DNA from: Bog-532 sp963742865
GTDB taxonomy: Bacteria > Actinomycetota > Actinomycetes > Streptosporangiales > Streptosporangiaceae
Assembly: GCA_963742865.1 (NCBI GenBank)
Contig: CAVUNW010000035.1
Span: 62,001 to 126,000, forward strand
Direction: 5' to 3'
Length of the DNA stretch: 64,000 nt
Numbering within the stretch: the first letter of the stretch is position 1; each line of letters opens with the position of its first letter. Shown one piece after another: positions 63,824 through 64,000 of the stretch. The position numbers and the translations under genes are program-made. The notes under the pieces are model-generated. The model had not been told where the DNA came from, searched no databases, and saw only the letters and a program-made list of their open reading frames with translations.

Positions 63824-64000
63824 CTACCGGAGCGAGATGACCGGAGACGGCGTTGGGGTGGGCTTGACCGGCGGCGGCGTGGACCGGCGAGGCGTGGTCG
63901 GCTTTGGCCGGGGCGGGACGGATGTACGGGGTGGCGTGACGGGCGTGACGACCGGCGGCGGCGTGGTGGCCGCGGCCTGCGATGCGGCCGCCGTCGGCTG
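63824..64000 (-). CDS. C-terminus of a Pro/Thr-rich protein, cut by window edge
   Basis: Open to the window edge on the minus strand, 58 residues, ending P-T-P-T-P-S-P-V-I-S-L-R then TAG. Composition is Pro/Thr/Val/Ala-rich, like disordered exported or linker tails (for example after a membrane helix). The identity cannot be judged from this piece. Confidence 0.6.
   Translation of the reverse strand, partial: QPTAAASQAAATTPPPVVTPVTPPRTSVPPRPKPTTPRRSTPPPVKPTPTPSPVISLR

Overview
This window is high-GC actinobacterial DNA. Three signs point to a filamentous, Streptosporangiales/Frankia/Streptomyces-like actinomycete, although the order cannot be fixed from sequence alone: DUF574-type methyltransferase, DUF222/13E12 HNH and F420-type nitroreductase families; many GTG/TTG starts; and a pSAM2-like integrative element. 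About a dozen conserved genes carry one clean frameshift each, which looks like an indel-prone (long-read or MAG) consensus rather than real decay. Those genes are annotated across the break.

Layout. 1-4.4 kb: the tail of a RyR-domain protein, then an alkylation-repair group (ogt on the minus strand; a sigma factor, a second alkyltransferase and a 2OG-Fe(II) oxygenase translationally coupled on the plus strand). 4.4-13.5 kb: IYGD-repeat protein, orphan adenine methylase, zinc-ribbon membrane protein, beta-lactamase-like lipoprotein, DUF574 methyltransferase, Nudix hydrolase, FAD amine-oxidase-like protein and a secreted NHL propeller. 13.8-17.6 kb: aldehyde dehydrogenase plus DUF779, divergent from a GAF-domain activator, with a perfect palindrome between them; ALDH and DUF779 are riddled with frameshifts. 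17.6-23 kb: DUF222-HNH (13E12-like) gene, zinc alcohol dehydrogenase and sugar-acid dehydratase.

23-35.5 kb is a signalling and transport region. A very large PAS/GAF/kinase/receiver/PP2C/RsbW-like hybrid sits with STAS proteins. Next comes an operon whose first gene fuses an ABC-transporter ATPase to GAF domains and a histidine kinase, followed by its OmpR-type regulator and a complete CUT2-type sugar transporter (binding protein, ATPase, permease). This is the most unusual system seen here. 35.7-43.8 kb: GT39 membrane glycosyltransferase, fused 2-oxoacid dehydrogenase E1, heme o synthase, gluconokinase, deazaflavin-dependent nitroreductase and a Smr-domain gene.

43.8-52.1 kb is an 8.3-kb integrative element inserted in the 3' end of the smr gene. 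It is bounded by 17-bp direct repeats (attL/attR) with paired arm-type repeats inside each end. It carries an integrase with two in-frame TGA codons at expected Trp positions, an excisionase, a rep remnant, a 1,040-bp stretch almost without cytosine on the plus strand (3 C in total, none in the last 793 nt), lower-GC cargo (membrane coiled-coil protein, broken protein kinase), a cupin, a tRNA-Pro 3'-half remnant and a coiled-coil protein. 52.1-64 kb returns to backbone: smr's stranded terminator, aldo/keto reductase, an LpqY-SugABC-like disaccharide transporter, ParB-like protein, metallophosphoesterase, TauE/SafE exporter, SGNH hydrolase, GT4 mannosyltransferase-like protein and the tail of a Pro/Thr-rich protein.
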